Shown here piece after piece: positions 1 to 6,672 of a stretch of 8,714 nucleotides of DNA. The notes beneath the pieces were generated by a model that was given only the letters and a program-made list of their open reading frames with translations, had not been told where the DNA came from and did not search any database. Each line of letters starts with the position of its first letter. Position 1 is the stretch's first letter. The DNA comes from Firm-04 sp964463355 (GTDB taxonomy: Bacteria > Bacillota > Clostridia > Oscillospirales > Ruminococcaceae): assembly GCA_964463355.1 (NCBI GenBank), contig CAYXBP010000040.1, positions 1-8,714 of the forward strand, read 5' to 3'. The translations under genes were made by a program, and so were the position numbers.

Positions 1-1
1 A

Positions 2-50
2 AACTGGACACCCGCTTCGATACGCATTGTATCAAAACTGGTGTCCAGTT
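2..50 (-). terminator. two-tier hairpin 3' of tRNA-Pro
   Basis: An 11-bp perfect inverted repeat (2-12 with 40-50) encloses a second 5-bp stem (19-23 with 29-33). It starts one base after the encoded CCA end of the minus-strand tRNA-Pro. The position suggests the tRNA's transcription terminator or a 3'-processing structure. The T-tract that would confirm a terminator lies at or beyond the window edge, and only TTT is visible. A mobile-element end is a less likely alternative. Confidence 0.5.
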
Positions 51-51
51 A

Positions 52-127
52 TGGTCGAAGTGACAGGACTCGAACCTGCAGCATCCTGGTCCCAAACCAG
101 GCGCGCTACCAATTGCGCTACACCTCG
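52..127 (-). tRNA. tRNA-Pro(UGG)
   Basis: Read on the minus strand, this 76-nt segment folds as a complete cloverleaf. The 7-bp acceptor stem is CGAGGTG with CACTTCG (one G-T pair). The anticodon stem CCTGG/CCAGG holds the loop TTTGGGA, giving anticodon TGG, which reads proline codons. The T-arm contains GGTTCGAGTCC. The discriminator base is A and the terminal CCA is encoded (52-54 on the plus strand). Its promoter is at 236-264, which implies a 5' leader of roughly 100 nt. Confidence 0.96.
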
Positions 128-136
128 ATGGTAAAA

Positions 137-155
137 GCCACATATCACCTGTGGC
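137..155 (-). other. hairpin in the tRNA-Pro leader
   Basis: GCCACA (137-142) pairs with TGTGGC (150-155) across a 7-nt loop. On the minus strand the hairpin is followed by TTTTAC, just before the 5' end of tRNA-Pro. It could be a weak attenuator or a fold that exposes the 5' processing site. Only the sequence symmetry supports it. Confidence 0.3.
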
Positions 156-235
156 AAGAATCAAAAGAAGGCGAGAACGGGTATCAACCTCCCACACAAA
201 GGGCGGAGAAGGTACCTATCCAAGACACCTGTATC

Positions 236-264
236 ATTGTATCATACTTCGGTTGAAAAGTCAA
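236..264 (-). promoter_or_regulatory. promoter of tRNA-Pro
   Basis: The minus strand has TTGACT (259-264), a 17-bp spacer and TACAAT (236-241), preceded by a TGA that gives an extended -10. Start of transcription is expected near 229. No other gene lies between it and tRNA-Pro. Confidence 0.75.
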
Positions 265-409
265 GAGTTTTTTTCGTTTTTTCTCACGACAATGTAGTGC
301 CGCAGTCTGCACGAAACGGTAGCGGCGTGCAACAGCTCGGAACAATGCTCGCACTCTGCTGATTTCTATAGCAATGACAGCATCCAGTGCGGTCGCCGAC
401 AAAGTTACT

Positions 410-697
410 TTATGATTCAATCGTGTTTTTTTGTATTTCGCACAAAAAATTATACAGTCCATCTTGTGATAGCACGCCTCGCTTGAGCGTAGATGGTAAC
501 AATTGTTGTTCGTCTAATTCGTAATCATGCAGCCAGTCACCATTCTCATAATAATCAGACAGTACCTGTATGGCTCTTTGAGTAGAAGCCAACTGCAAAG
601 CATCGGGTCTGTTGCGCAGTATTTCCGTCAAAAGATGAAAAAGGTTTTCCATTTTCCCGATGCGCAGCACACTCTTTTCAATCTCTTTTTCACGCAT
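410..697 (-). CDS. DUF4298 family small protein
   Basis: A 95-aa acidic helical protein of unknown biochemical role. The family signature is clear: an N-terminal helix (about 5-45) and then the conserved block at 46-85 with LSDYYENGDWLHDYE, two leucines before a proline, and LKRGVLSQDGLYNFL. Family members are about 90-100 aa, so this copy is full length. Two adjacent ATGs occur (700 and 697). The Shine-Dalgarno GGGAGGG at 704-710 sits 3 nt from the first and 6 nt from the second, so I chose 697. The frame stays open upstream to 859, but that stretch precedes the promoter's -10 and is not translated. It is monocistronic, with its own promoter at 845-873. No function is assigned to the family that I can vouch for. 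Confidence 0.9.
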   Translation of the reverse strand: MREKEIEKSVLRIGKMENLFHLLTEILRNRPDALQLASTQRAIQVLSDYYENGDWLHDYELDEQQLLPSTLKRGVLSQDGLYNFLCEIQKNTIES

Positions 698-840
698 CAT
701 ATTCCCTCCCAATGCGATATTGCACCGCACGTTACTGTTCTCGATGCGCCACATGATACACATCGCGCAGGGGCAGCCCCCAGAATGCCTGTGGCTCACT
801 TTTTTGCTTTTGTCCTTCCTTGGAAGGACGCATCGCCACT
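698..840 (-). other. long structured 5' leader of the DUF4298 gene
   Basis: About 140 nt separate the predicted transcription start (near 838) from the ATG. On the minus strand the leader holds GTCCTTC/GAAGGAC (7 bp around CAAG) and a GC-rich segment in which CAGG...CCTG encloses GGGGC/GCCCC. It then has further GCGC-bounded symmetry before the Shine-Dalgarno. This may be a cis-regulatory leader. I do not recognise a known riboswitch consensus in it. Confidence 0.35.
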
Positions 841-844
841 TGCA

Positions 845-873
845 ATTATAACATATCATTGCAGAAAGTTCAA
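845..873 (-). promoter_or_regulatory. promoter of the DUF4298 gene
   Basis: The minus strand carries TTGAAC (868-873), a 17-bp spacer and a perfect TATAAT (845-850). It lies just downstream of the terminator hairpin of the preceding operon. Confidence 0.75.
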
Positions 874-885
874 GCGTTTATGCGC

Positions 886-920
886 AAACGGTACTTTCTC
901 GCAATGAGAGAGTACCGTTT
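886..920 (-). terminator. terminator hairpin of the GNAT-DHHW-PPIase operon
   Basis: AAACGGTACT (886-895) pairs perfectly with AGTACCGTTT (911-920). Five further pairs (896-900 with 906-910, one G-T) extend the stem, with a 5-nt loop. It sits 35 bp beyond the stop of the foldase gene. The T-tract is short on both strands (TTT on minus, TTTT on plus), so it could work in both directions but is not a textbook terminator. Confidence 0.65.
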
Positions 921-954
921 TATCGCTTTTCGTATATATAATTGTATGCATACA

Positions 955-2475
955 TCAGAAGTCCAGTTTTTGTTGTGCCTCCTGATGAATAGATACCAGC
1001 ACAAGCTTCTGCTGATCAGTAATGGTTTGCAATCTGGCTTCGTATAAGTCATTTTTGACCTGATTTTCCCAGACCGTCAATGGGCTGTCTTCAAGGAAGT
1101 AAACCACCAGCACCGAACCGTTACCTGCATCATCAGCGGAGATGATTGTGGTATCACCTTTTTTACGCTCATCAGCGTACAGCCAATCCAAAACATCTTT
1201 GCCGTAGGTGTTATGGTCGGCAGAGTACGCCGAAACCAATCCTCCGTTTTGGTAGGTACTGCTGTCCGAGGTATACATGGTGGCAAGGTCAGAAAATGCG
1301 GATTCATCGCCGCCGTTTTGCTGCCACTGTTCCATAATGGCATCTGCCTTTTTTCGTGCGCCATCGGCATCGGTATGTGATGCGTAGGGCAGCACAATCA
1401 CGCGGAAATCTACTGCATCGGATTCATTGCGTGTAGGCAGGGTTGTAAGCATATACACCTGATAGTTTTTCTGCCCATCCTCGTTATAGATATATGTATC
1501 GTACAGGGCATGAGATTTCTCCATTGCCCATTGTCTGATTTCGAAACTATAACTTGCACCATTGGTGGAAAGCTTCATAGCATTCACGAGTTTTTGGGCT
1601 TCATCAGTGGTTTTCTGCTTCACATTCACCAGAAAATCCATGACATAGTTCTCAAAGGCTTCGGGTGTTCGGCAGGCTGCCAGTTCCTCGGCATATCGTC
1701 TTGCCTCCTCCTGCTGCAAGGAGGTTTCCGCTGCATCGGCATCATCCGTCCACGCAATCGCATAGCAAAGCATATCCCAGGATTGATAGGTCGCCTTATT
1801 TTTCTCATAGCCCTGCTGAATTTCTTCTTCGGTAATTTCGATGCAATTAACCAATTGTTCGTAGTAGCTGTTGCCCAACATCTCCAGTTCCATAGCTGTT
1901 TGGATATCCTCGCGGCGGACACCTCTTGGCATAGATGTCATATCCAGTGCGGCGGCATTGTCCGCACAGGCAGCAAGCTGTTCATCCGTCAGGTGATAGT
2001 CCGCATCGTAAGCCATTTCGCAACGCTGCAACAGGTTCTGCACCACCGAATTGGTACTCTGCAAAAAGTAATCATGCCATGTTGTGCCGTCAGAGGTCTG
2101 CTGATGGCTCAACTTTTTGTCGGGGTCAAACGCAGGTTCTCTGCCACTGGATTCAAAATAATCGAGATAGTTGTTGTAGCACTGATCGTAAAAATAGCAA
2201 TACTCGGCATTGCTCAGGGAATAATGCTTGCTGGATACCGCTGTCTGTGTGCGCAGCATCATGCCACTGTGCCTGACGAAGTACACAACGCCCATGGTAA
2301 CGATCGCCACTACCGCCACGCCTGCTGCCGAAATGGCAGTAATACGCTGGATTCTTTTTCGCCGTTGCAATTTGCGTTCTGCTATGACTGCGGCGCGCTT
2401 TTCAACTTTGCGTTCCTGCATTTTGCGATTCTGTACAGAAGCTTTTTTCCGCCCGTTGTTTTTTTTCTTCGCCAT
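955..2475 (-). CDS. membrane-anchored peptidylprolyl isomerase, parvulin/PrsA-like foldase
   Basis: This 506-aa protein most likely helps fold exported proteins on the outer face of the membrane. A strongly basic cytoplasmic tail (1-44) precedes one transmembrane segment (about 46-67). There is no lipobox Cys, so it is a type II membrane protein and not a lipoprotein like classical PrsA. Residues about 85-345 are helical and resemble the SurA/PrsA chaperone part. Residues about 356-463 match a rotamase (PpiC/parvulin) domain, seen in FRVIVLPYA, FSDLATMYTSD and the following QNGGL. The active-site residues are poorly conserved, so isomerase activity is uncertain. The ATG at 2475 has AAAGGA 10 nt upstream. 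It is the last gene of a three-gene operon, 23 nt after the DHHW gene, and the exported DHHW protein may be a client (inference). Confidence 0.85.
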   Translation of the reverse strand: MAKKKNNGRKKASVQNRKMQERKVEKRAAVIAERKLQRRKRIQRITAISAAGVAVVAIVTMGVVYFVRHSGMMLRTQTAVSSKHYSLSNAEYCYFYDQCYNNYLDYFESSGREPAFDPDKKLSHQQTSDGTTWHDYFLQSTNSVVQNLLQRCEMAYDADYHLTDEQLAACADNAAALDMTSMPRGVRREDIQTAMELEMLGNSYYEQLVNCIEITEEEIQQGYEKNKATYQSWDMLCYAIAWTDDADAAETSLQQEEARRYAEELAACRTPEAFENYVMDFLVNVKQKTTDEAQKLVNAMKLSTNGASYSFEIRQWAMEKSHALYDTYIYNEDGQKNYQVYMLTTLPTRNESDAVDFRVIVLPYASHTDADGARKKADAIMEQWQQNGGDESAFSDLATMYTSDSSTYQNGGLVSAYSADHNTYGKDVLDWLYADERKKGDTTIISADDAGNGSVLVVYFLEDSPLTVWENQVKNDLYEARLQTITDQQKLVLVSIHQEAQQKLDF

Positions 2476-2498
2476 ATGCGCTTGTTCCTTTCAATGAC

Positions 2499-3581
2499 TC
2501 AAGTTGCAGGATGCGTAAACCACTGTCCCTTCGCAATGGTATCGGCACTGCATATAATAACGATTTGCGTAATGTCCTGTTCCAATTCGTCCACAAGGGT
2601 ACTGTCTGCAAGCTGTGTGTTGATCGCGGTGATCTTGGCATAATGCTGTGTCAGAAAAGGAAGCATTGCCGCGCCGAAATCATCAGTGAGCAGCAGCAGA
2701 TGCCGACTGTTTTTCAGGTTCGTCTCGATTTGCAGCATAGGGGCATCCGTCGCAGGAAACACCTTGTACGCCTCATAGGCAAGCCGCTGGGGATCATCGC
2801 AAAGCTGTGTATCATACAAAGAATCCACCTGTGCCTGTGTACCATTGGCGGCAAACAACGTAATATTTGTGCAGCTCGCGCCATTTTCGCATTCATAGAG
2901 ATCAACCACATCAGATGTCATACGATAATAGCCTGTTTCAGCCGCAAGATCGCCCTGATAAGATGCTGTGAGATGAGTAATACGGAAGCGGTCGTACCCA
3001 AGTGCCGAAAATCCCAGCTTGCGAACAGCGGTGCGATATGCAGAATATGCACCGTAACTCGTCCAATGGGTATCAGTACGGTAATAGATGGGTTCGTTGC
3101 GCATGGCGTACAACCAGCTGTATATTTCAATGTTAGTGATACGATCATCCAACGCGTCAGACGCAGTAGAAAGCAAGGCTTGCTCATTGGCTTGTGGCGC
3201 ATTCTGTGGCAGCGTTTCAGCATAGATGCCGGCAGCAGTGGGTACACCGATCCAGTAGACGGGCGCGCTTTGCGTTGCGGCAAAATCATTAACCTGCGTG
3301 ATAAGCTGCAATGCACGTTCGCCATCATAAGCCGCGTGATAGCGCAGCATACGGTCGTTTGTAACATATACCGAGCCGATTCTATCATACCCTGCACGTA
3401 AACGCAGACTATTGCAAAATTCAGCAAGCTGCGCACTGTACGGCACCGCTTTGGCAGTATCGCCTTTGGCAGCATCATTTGCCAGTGCTGCCACGCCGCA
3501 CAGCAACGGCAGACCAAACAGCAGAACGCTGCGCAAAACGGCGCGGCATCGCCTGGGCAGAGATTGCTGCCTATTTGCCAT
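2499..3581 (-). CDS. exported AlgX/AlgJ-like (DHHW family) SGNH-fold protein, nucleophile Ser replaced
   Basis: This 360-aa protein has an N-terminal signal sequence (basic 1-17, hydrophobic about 18-34) and should act outside the membrane. It follows the DHHW/AlgX pattern: VYVTNDRML near 71-79, a PVYWIGVPTAAGIYAETLP block at 107-125, the catalytic-type motif DTHW at 170-173 (the Asp-His of the triad in AlgX), and near the C-terminus LLLLTDDFGAAMLPFL at 295-310. In relatives this last motif is G-(D/T)-S-(F/Y) with the nucleophilic serine. Here the position is Asp301, so classical O-acetyltransferase/esterase catalysis is doubtful. No MBOAT acyltransferase, the usual partner, lies in the window. 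Its ATG overlaps the end of the upstream GNAT gene by 11 nt and no Shine-Dalgarno is visible, which suggests translational coupling. Confidence 0.85.
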   Translation of the reverse strand: MANRQQSLPRRCRAVLRSVLLFGLPLLCGVAALANDAAKGDTAKAVPYSAQLAEFCNSLRLRAGYDRIGSVYVTNDRMLRYHAAYDGERALQLITQVNDFAATQSAPVYWIGVPTAAGIYAETLPQNAPQANEQALLSTASDALDDRITNIEIYSWLYAMRNEPIYYRTDTHWTSYGAYSAYRTAVRKLGFSALGYDRFRITHLTASYQGDLAAETGYYRMTSDVVDLYECENGASCTNITLFAANGTQAQVDSLYDTQLCDDPQRLAYEAYKVFPATDAPMLQIETNLKNSRHLLLLTDDFGAAMLPFLTQHYAKITAINTQLADSTLVDELEQDITQIVIICSADTIAKGQWFTHPAT

Positions 3582-3975
3582 GGCGCATACCAGTGGGGTC
3601 GGTCAGATCCAATGCAAGCACAGTGGCATCAGACGCAAGAGGCACAAACCCGATCGCCTGACAAAACGCAAGAGCAACTGCATCGGCTGGGGTATGTGCA
3701 AACAATTGCCATTGCTGCCACTGCACCGCCTTGGAAGCCACAACGCTCATCAGGGTTTTGCCGAGATACTGTCTGCGATACGGCTCTGCAATAAAGATAT
3801 GGCACAGCCACGCACGGTCAGCATCTGATTGCAGCAAAGCGTACCCTATGGGTGTGTCACCATCCTGAACGGTAATCACAGGTTGTGCATCAGCAAAATG
3901 ATGCAGCGCGATATGCTCTGGCTGTGGAAAAAGCGCAGCCGCTGCGGCAGCAGTGAATTCGGTAAATTTCAGCAT
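3571..3975 (-). CDS. GNAT family N-acetyltransferase
   Basis: This 134-aa soluble protein should transfer an acetyl group from acetyl-CoA to an amine of unknown substrate. The GNAT core is visible: strands around 41-49, then LCHIFIAEPYRRQYLGKTLM (57-76), where RRQYLGK (67-73) is the acetyl-CoA pyrophosphate loop (motif A). ALAFCQAIGFV (101-111) fits motif B. The N-terminus is shorter than in many GNATs. The ATG at 3975 was chosen because AAGGAG ends 8 nt upstream; the in-frame GTG nine bases earlier overlaps that ribosome site. It is the first gene of the operon, with a strong promoter at 4004-4032, and its TAG lies inside the start of the DHHW gene. Acetylation of a cell-surface precursor is possible given that neighbour, but this is inference. 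Confidence 0.88.
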   Translation of the reverse strand: MLKFTEFTAAAAAALFPQPEHIALHHFADAQPVITVQDGDTPIGYALLQSDADRAWLCHIFIAEPYRRQYLGKTLMSVVASKAVQWQQWQLFAHTPADAVALAFCQAIGFVPLASDATVLALDLTDPTGMRHGK

Positions 3976-4003
3976 GAGAACCACTCCTTGTTATAGTGTT
4001 ATT

Positions 4004-4032
4004 ATTGTAGCATATTTTTTTCAGCTTGTAAA
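4004..4032 (-). promoter_or_regulatory. promoter of the GNAT-DHHW-PPIase operon
   Basis: The minus strand has TTTACA (4027-4032), a 17-bp A-rich spacer and TACAAT (4004-4009), preceded by TGC as an extended -10. The start of transcription is about 20 nt upstream of the GNAT ATG. Confidence 0.8.
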
Positions 4033-4131
4033 GGGATAGTTGCCGTGAATCAAACAAAGTTGCGGTAAACGCCTCCCCTTTTCATTGTGATACGGCACTA
4101 CTCAGCATCATGTGGCAATCTGCAAACTCAC

Positions 4132-4172
4132 AAAAAAACGCATGACGTACGGGGACTGCCATACATCATGCG
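4132..4172 (-). terminator. intrinsic terminator of the lipid kinase-PIN operon
   Basis: On the minus strand CGCATGA (4166-4172) pairs with TCATGCG (4139-4145). Inner GTA/TAC and GG/CC pairs extend the stem, and a run of seven Ts follows (4132-4138). It lies 24 bp after the PIN gene stop. The stretch 4033-4131 between it and the next promoter shows no gene. Confidence 0.9.
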
Positions 4173-4195
4173 AAATCATTCGGATGGATACCGTG

Positions 4196-4906
4196 TTACT
4201 CTGTAAACGCTGTTGCAAAGCTTGGTTTCAGGCAATGATAATACAGCTTGGAATCCTCATTGCTAAAGCTCTGCTGCAATGCGTTATGAAATTCTGTTTT
4301 GCTATGGCTGTCAATCAGGCAGCGAAAAACCTGCTGTGCCATTTCGTCTGTCGCAGTATCTGGCAGCAAATCACGTACCAGATCTACCGTAACTGTTGAT
4401 GCTGTCATTGCGGTGGCAGCATCTGCCATATTAAAAACAGGCTGCACCTGCACCACAGTTGCCTTTTTCCGCAGGCTGATGGGTGCTTTTTTCTTATCTT
4501 TTTTCGGCTCAACCGTAGGCGTTGCCACATAATTTGTACTGTGCAGCACAGCCTGAATGGAAGGCTTGATGGTCACTTTGGTATTCAGATAATTGCGCGC
4601 AAAGGCAACAGAAGCAGAATAGCCACTATCCTTGCTGATGATATAGTAGGCATCCGCCTTGTTTTTTGCGATGAGATAGCCTAAAAAAGTCACCAGCTGG
4701 AAATCCAGCGCATTTTTGCCAGATTGCGCAATGCATACACGTTCCGGCATGATATTGGCGGCAAGCATTTCATCCATAATCTCAAAGGACAAGGTATTTG
4801 CCGCCTGACTGTAAAACAGAATGATACGGTCTTGGGGGTCAAGCTGCCCGATGCCTTGCAATCCAGCAGAATTGACATTCTCGTAATCAATCAAAAACAG
4901 ACGCAT
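4196..4906 (-). CDS. PIN/NYN-like domain ribonuclease candidate
   Basis: A 236-aa soluble protein whose first ~125 residues look like a PIN-like/NYN nuclease domain. Acidic metal-binding candidates occur at the expected places: FLIDYENVN (Asp7, Glu9, Asn10) at the end of the first strand, KNALDFQL with Asp68, and YYIISKDSGYSAS with Asp93. Such domains cleave RNA using Mg2+ or Mn2+. A lysine- and proline-rich linker (about 128-150) leads to a C-terminal helical region (about 165-236) that I do not recognise. It follows the lipid kinase gene after 18 nt and ends at a strong terminator, so it is the second gene of a two-gene operon. AAAGGA lies 11 nt before the ATG. The substrate is unknown, and the link to the lipid kinase may be only transcriptional. 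Confidence 0.8.
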   Translation of the reverse strand: MRLFLIDYENVNSAGLQGIGQLDPQDRIILFYSQAANTLSFEIMDEMLAANIMPERVCIAQSGKNALDFQLVTFLGYLIAKNKADAYYIISKDSGYSASVAFARNYLNTKVTIKPSIQAVLHSTNYVATPTVEPKKDKKKAPISLRKKATVVQVQPVFNMADAATAMTASTVTVDLVRDLLPDTATDEMAQQVFRCLIDSHSKTEFHNALQQSFSNEDSKLYYHCLKPSFATAFTE

Positions 4907-4924
4907 TCTCTTTGCATTCCTTTC

Positions 4925-5875
4925 TTATTCGGATGCGTCCTCCTGTTGCAGCATATCCACAGGCTCATTATTGCGGATGGAGTCGTCACCGATACACAGC
5001 GGCAAAGCACGGTGGTGGTTAAAGATCTCCGCATAACTTGTTCTTTCGCCATACTCGCCATCGAGTGTCCAAAAGATTTCTTTATCGGAGATAAACCGCA
5101 GATGCGATGCACGGAAAAACTGCACATAGGTCCAATCCATATCCTTGTCAATGTTCAGCAATGCACGCAGCGTACGATGCAGATCAATGGTACGCGCGGG
5201 ATTGCGAATCAACATGACTTCAAAGGTGCCATCATCCAACATAAAACCTCTTAGCTTCAGCACACCGCCCACTGAGGCGGTGTTGGTGACCATTCCAAAA
5301 AGATAATCATCCTCCAGCATCTCGCCATCATATTCCACCCTGAGGTGGAACGGGCGAATATTGCTAACCTGCGTTACGGCATTCAGCAGATATGCGATAT
5401 GCCCAAGTGCATTTTTGATGTTCTGGGGCGTATCGATGGCCGTTGCCGTAAATGCGCCAAACGCAGCAATATAGAGGAAATACCGTTGATTAAAAGCCCC
5501 GATATCGCAATGATACAAATGTCCACACATCAGCCATTCCGCAGCTGCTTCAATGTCCATGGGAATGCGCAATCCCTTTGCAAAATCATTGGTTGAGCCA
5601 CAGGGGATGTATCCCACAGGCAACGGCTTCTCACTGTACATCAGTCCCTGTACCACTTCATTGAGTGTGCCGTCACCACCTGAGCAGACAAGTAGGTCGT
5701 ATCCACCATCTAAGCAGGCATACTCCGCCGCAGCGCAAGCGTCCATACGGGCTTGAGTGGGGCGAATGGTAACTTCATAGCCTGCCTTGGTAAAGATATC
5801 GACCACGTTGGCAAGCTTATTGCGCATGATCGTCTTGCCAGAAAGCAAATTGCAGATAAAATAGAGTTTTTTCAT
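4925..5875 (-). CDS. diacylglycerol kinase family lipid kinase
   Basis: A 316-aa enzyme of the DAGK/YegS/DgkB family, which phosphorylates diacylglycerol or a similar lipid with ATP and returns it to phospholipid synthesis as phosphatidic acid. Visible motifs are the N-terminal ICNLLSGK (7-14), the ATP loop SGGDGTLNEV (65-74), GSTNDFA (93-99), LDDGTFEV (213-220, a metal-site region in DgkB-type enzymes) and LDGE (271-274, the C-terminal acidic motif). The length is normal for the family. The start was set at the ATG at 5875 because AAAAGG (5884-5889) is 8 nt upstream; a GTG at 5884 overlaps that site. It is first in a two-gene operon with the PIN-like gene, from a promoter at 5961-5989. The exact lipid substrate cannot be read from sequence. 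Confidence 0.92.
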   Translation of the reverse strand: MKKLYFICNLLSGKTIMRNKLANVVDIFTKAGYEVTIRPTQARMDACAAAEYACLDGGYDLLVCSGGDGTLNEVVQGLMYSEKPLPVGYIPCGSTNDFAKGLRIPMDIEAAAEWLMCGHLYHCDIGAFNQRYFLYIAAFGAFTATAIDTPQNIKNALGHIAYLLNAVTQVSNIRPFHLRVEYDGEMLEDDYLFGMVTNTASVGGVLKLRGFMLDDGTFEVMLIRNPARTIDLHRTLRALLNIDKDMDWTYVQFFRASHLRFISDKEIFWTLDGEYGERTSYAEIFNHHRALPLCIGDDSIRNNEPVDMLQQEDASE

Positions 5876-5960
5876 CGTTTTCACCTTTTGAAATATGGAA
5901 AACCAACCTAACAGGAGTGCTTCCTATTTCGGAGCAGCGGAACACTGCACCTCACCTAGC

Positions 5961-5989
5961 ATTATACCAAATTTCAACGAGAAATGCAA
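5961..5989 (-). promoter_or_regulatory. promoter of the lipid kinase operon
   Basis: The minus strand carries TTGCAT (5984-5989), a 17-bp spacer and a perfect TATAAT (5961-5966). The leader is about 80 nt and has only a weak 4-bp hairpin (AGGA/TCCT). Confidence 0.8.
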
Positions 5990-6038
5990 GCTTTTTTCAG
6001 TTAAAAAATAAAAATTTTTGGAAATTTCAAAAAAGCCC

Positions 6039-6067
6039 TTTACAAATCAAACGCGATGTGGTATAAT
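6039..6067 (+). promoter_or_regulatory. promoter of tRNA-Gln
   Basis: TTTACA (6039-6044), a 17-bp spacer and a perfect TATAAT (6062-6067), about 40 bp before the tRNA. It diverges from the lipid kinase promoter across an AT-rich gap. Confidence 0.85.
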
Positions 6068-6106
6068 AAACAAGTCGTTAGGGAAAACCTCTATTCGACA
6101 GAATAC

Positions 6107-6179
6107 TGGGGTGTCGCCAAGCGGTAAGGCAGCGGACTCTGACTCCGTTATTTCGAGGGTTCAAATCCTTCCACCCCAA
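6107..6179 (+). tRNA. tRNA-Gln(CUG)
   Basis: A 73-nt cloverleaf with acceptor stem TGGGGTG/CACCCCA and anticodon loop CTCTGAC, giving CTG, which reads the glutamine codon CAG. The T-arm contains GGGTTCAAATCC and the discriminator base is A. The CCA end is not encoded (CTC follows), unlike the tRNA-Pro in this window. It marks the left limit of the gene-poor accessory region, and tRNA 3' ends are common integration sites. No second copy of its 3' end is visible here. Confidence 0.95.
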
Positions 6180-6190
6180 CTCAATGTTAC

Positions 6191-6225
6191 TTTGCGCAGA
6201 ACAGTAAGCTGCTGTTCTGCGCAAA
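6191..6225 (+). terminator. 14-bp perfect hairpin after tRNA-Gln
   Basis: TTTGCGCAGAACAG (6191-6204) pairs without a mismatch with CTGTTCTGCGCAAA (6212-6225) around a 7-nt loop, 11 bp past the tRNA. No T-tract follows on either strand, so it is an atypical terminator. It could equally be a palindromic repeat or a junction structure. Confidence 0.5.
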
Positions 6226-6285
6226 ATAGTATATACAGGCGTAAGGCGGCTGCACAGCAACCACCTCACGCATAATTGCATACTA

Positions 6286-6576
6286 TTGTGTTTTGATTGT
6301 CAGTGCGTTTGTGAAACAGATGGCTGTGTATCATTTCATCACCAGCAGCCACATCTCCTACTTCATTGTCATGGCGAGGCAGTTTTCACGTTACCGCCGT
6401 TCCGTCACATCGTATCGCTCGATACCTTAATCGCTTTTCTGAAAAGAAAAAGGATGGTTGATTCAGTCTTACCTGAACAGGCTGTCTTGGCGGATGCTCG
6501 GAAGTGCTTGGCGTTCATCGAACACCATGAACAGAGGATCGGTAATGCCGAGCCTATTCAATTGTCAAGGTGCTAA
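6286..6576 (+). CDS. uncertain ORF, hypothetical or relic
   Basis: The only sizeable plus-strand reading frame in the gap between tRNA-Gln and the small RNA genes (6226-6637). It would encode 96 aa from a TTG with no Shine-Dalgarno, and I see no promoter for it. The N-terminal 25 residues are rich in Cys and His. The second half (about 48-90) reads more like protein, with a basic-helical stretch and a charged C-terminal helix. I do not recognise a family. It may be the decayed tail of a mobile-element gene, or chance. The rest of 6226-6637 shows nothing I can name. Confidence 0.2.
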   Translation: MCFDCQCVCETDGCVSFHHQQPHLLLHCHGEAVFTLPPFRHIVSLDTLIAFLKRKRMVDSVLPEQAVLADARKCLAFIEHHEQRIGNAEPIQLSRC

Positions 6577-6637
6577 TTGCAATGGCGCACAAATAATCAA
6601 GCCCTTCAGATGATGCCTCGAAAACACTCTGAAAGAC

Positions 6638-6666
6638 TTGACAAAATCTATGTAAAGTGGTACAAT
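6638..6666 (+). promoter_or_regulatory. promoter of the plus-strand small RNA
   Basis: A perfect TTGACA (6638-6643), a 17-bp spacer and TACAAT (6661-6666). Transcription would start near 6673. No protein start with a ribosome site follows. Confidence 0.75.
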
Positions 6667-6672
6667 AAAAGC

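Noticed and set aside
184..462. 92-aa minus-strand ORF between DUF4298 and tRNA-Pro
   Set aside because: It overlaps the tRNA-Pro promoter and the end of the DUF4298 gene, has no ribosome site and a low-complexity basic sequence. Nothing else is visible in 265-409.
698..859. N-terminal extension of the DUF4298 protein
   Set aside because: The extra codons begin upstream of the gene's own -10 element and do not match the family. A strong Shine-Dalgarno supports the start at 697.
1510..2643. 377-aa plus-strand ORF
   Set aside because: It is antisense to the foldase and DHHW genes, which have recognisable domains, ribosome sites and an operon promoter. The product is a Cys/His/Ile-rich shadow sequence.
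2511..3401. 296-aa plus-strand ORF
   Set aside because: It lies entirely opposite the DHHW gene, shows no domain and has no start signal.
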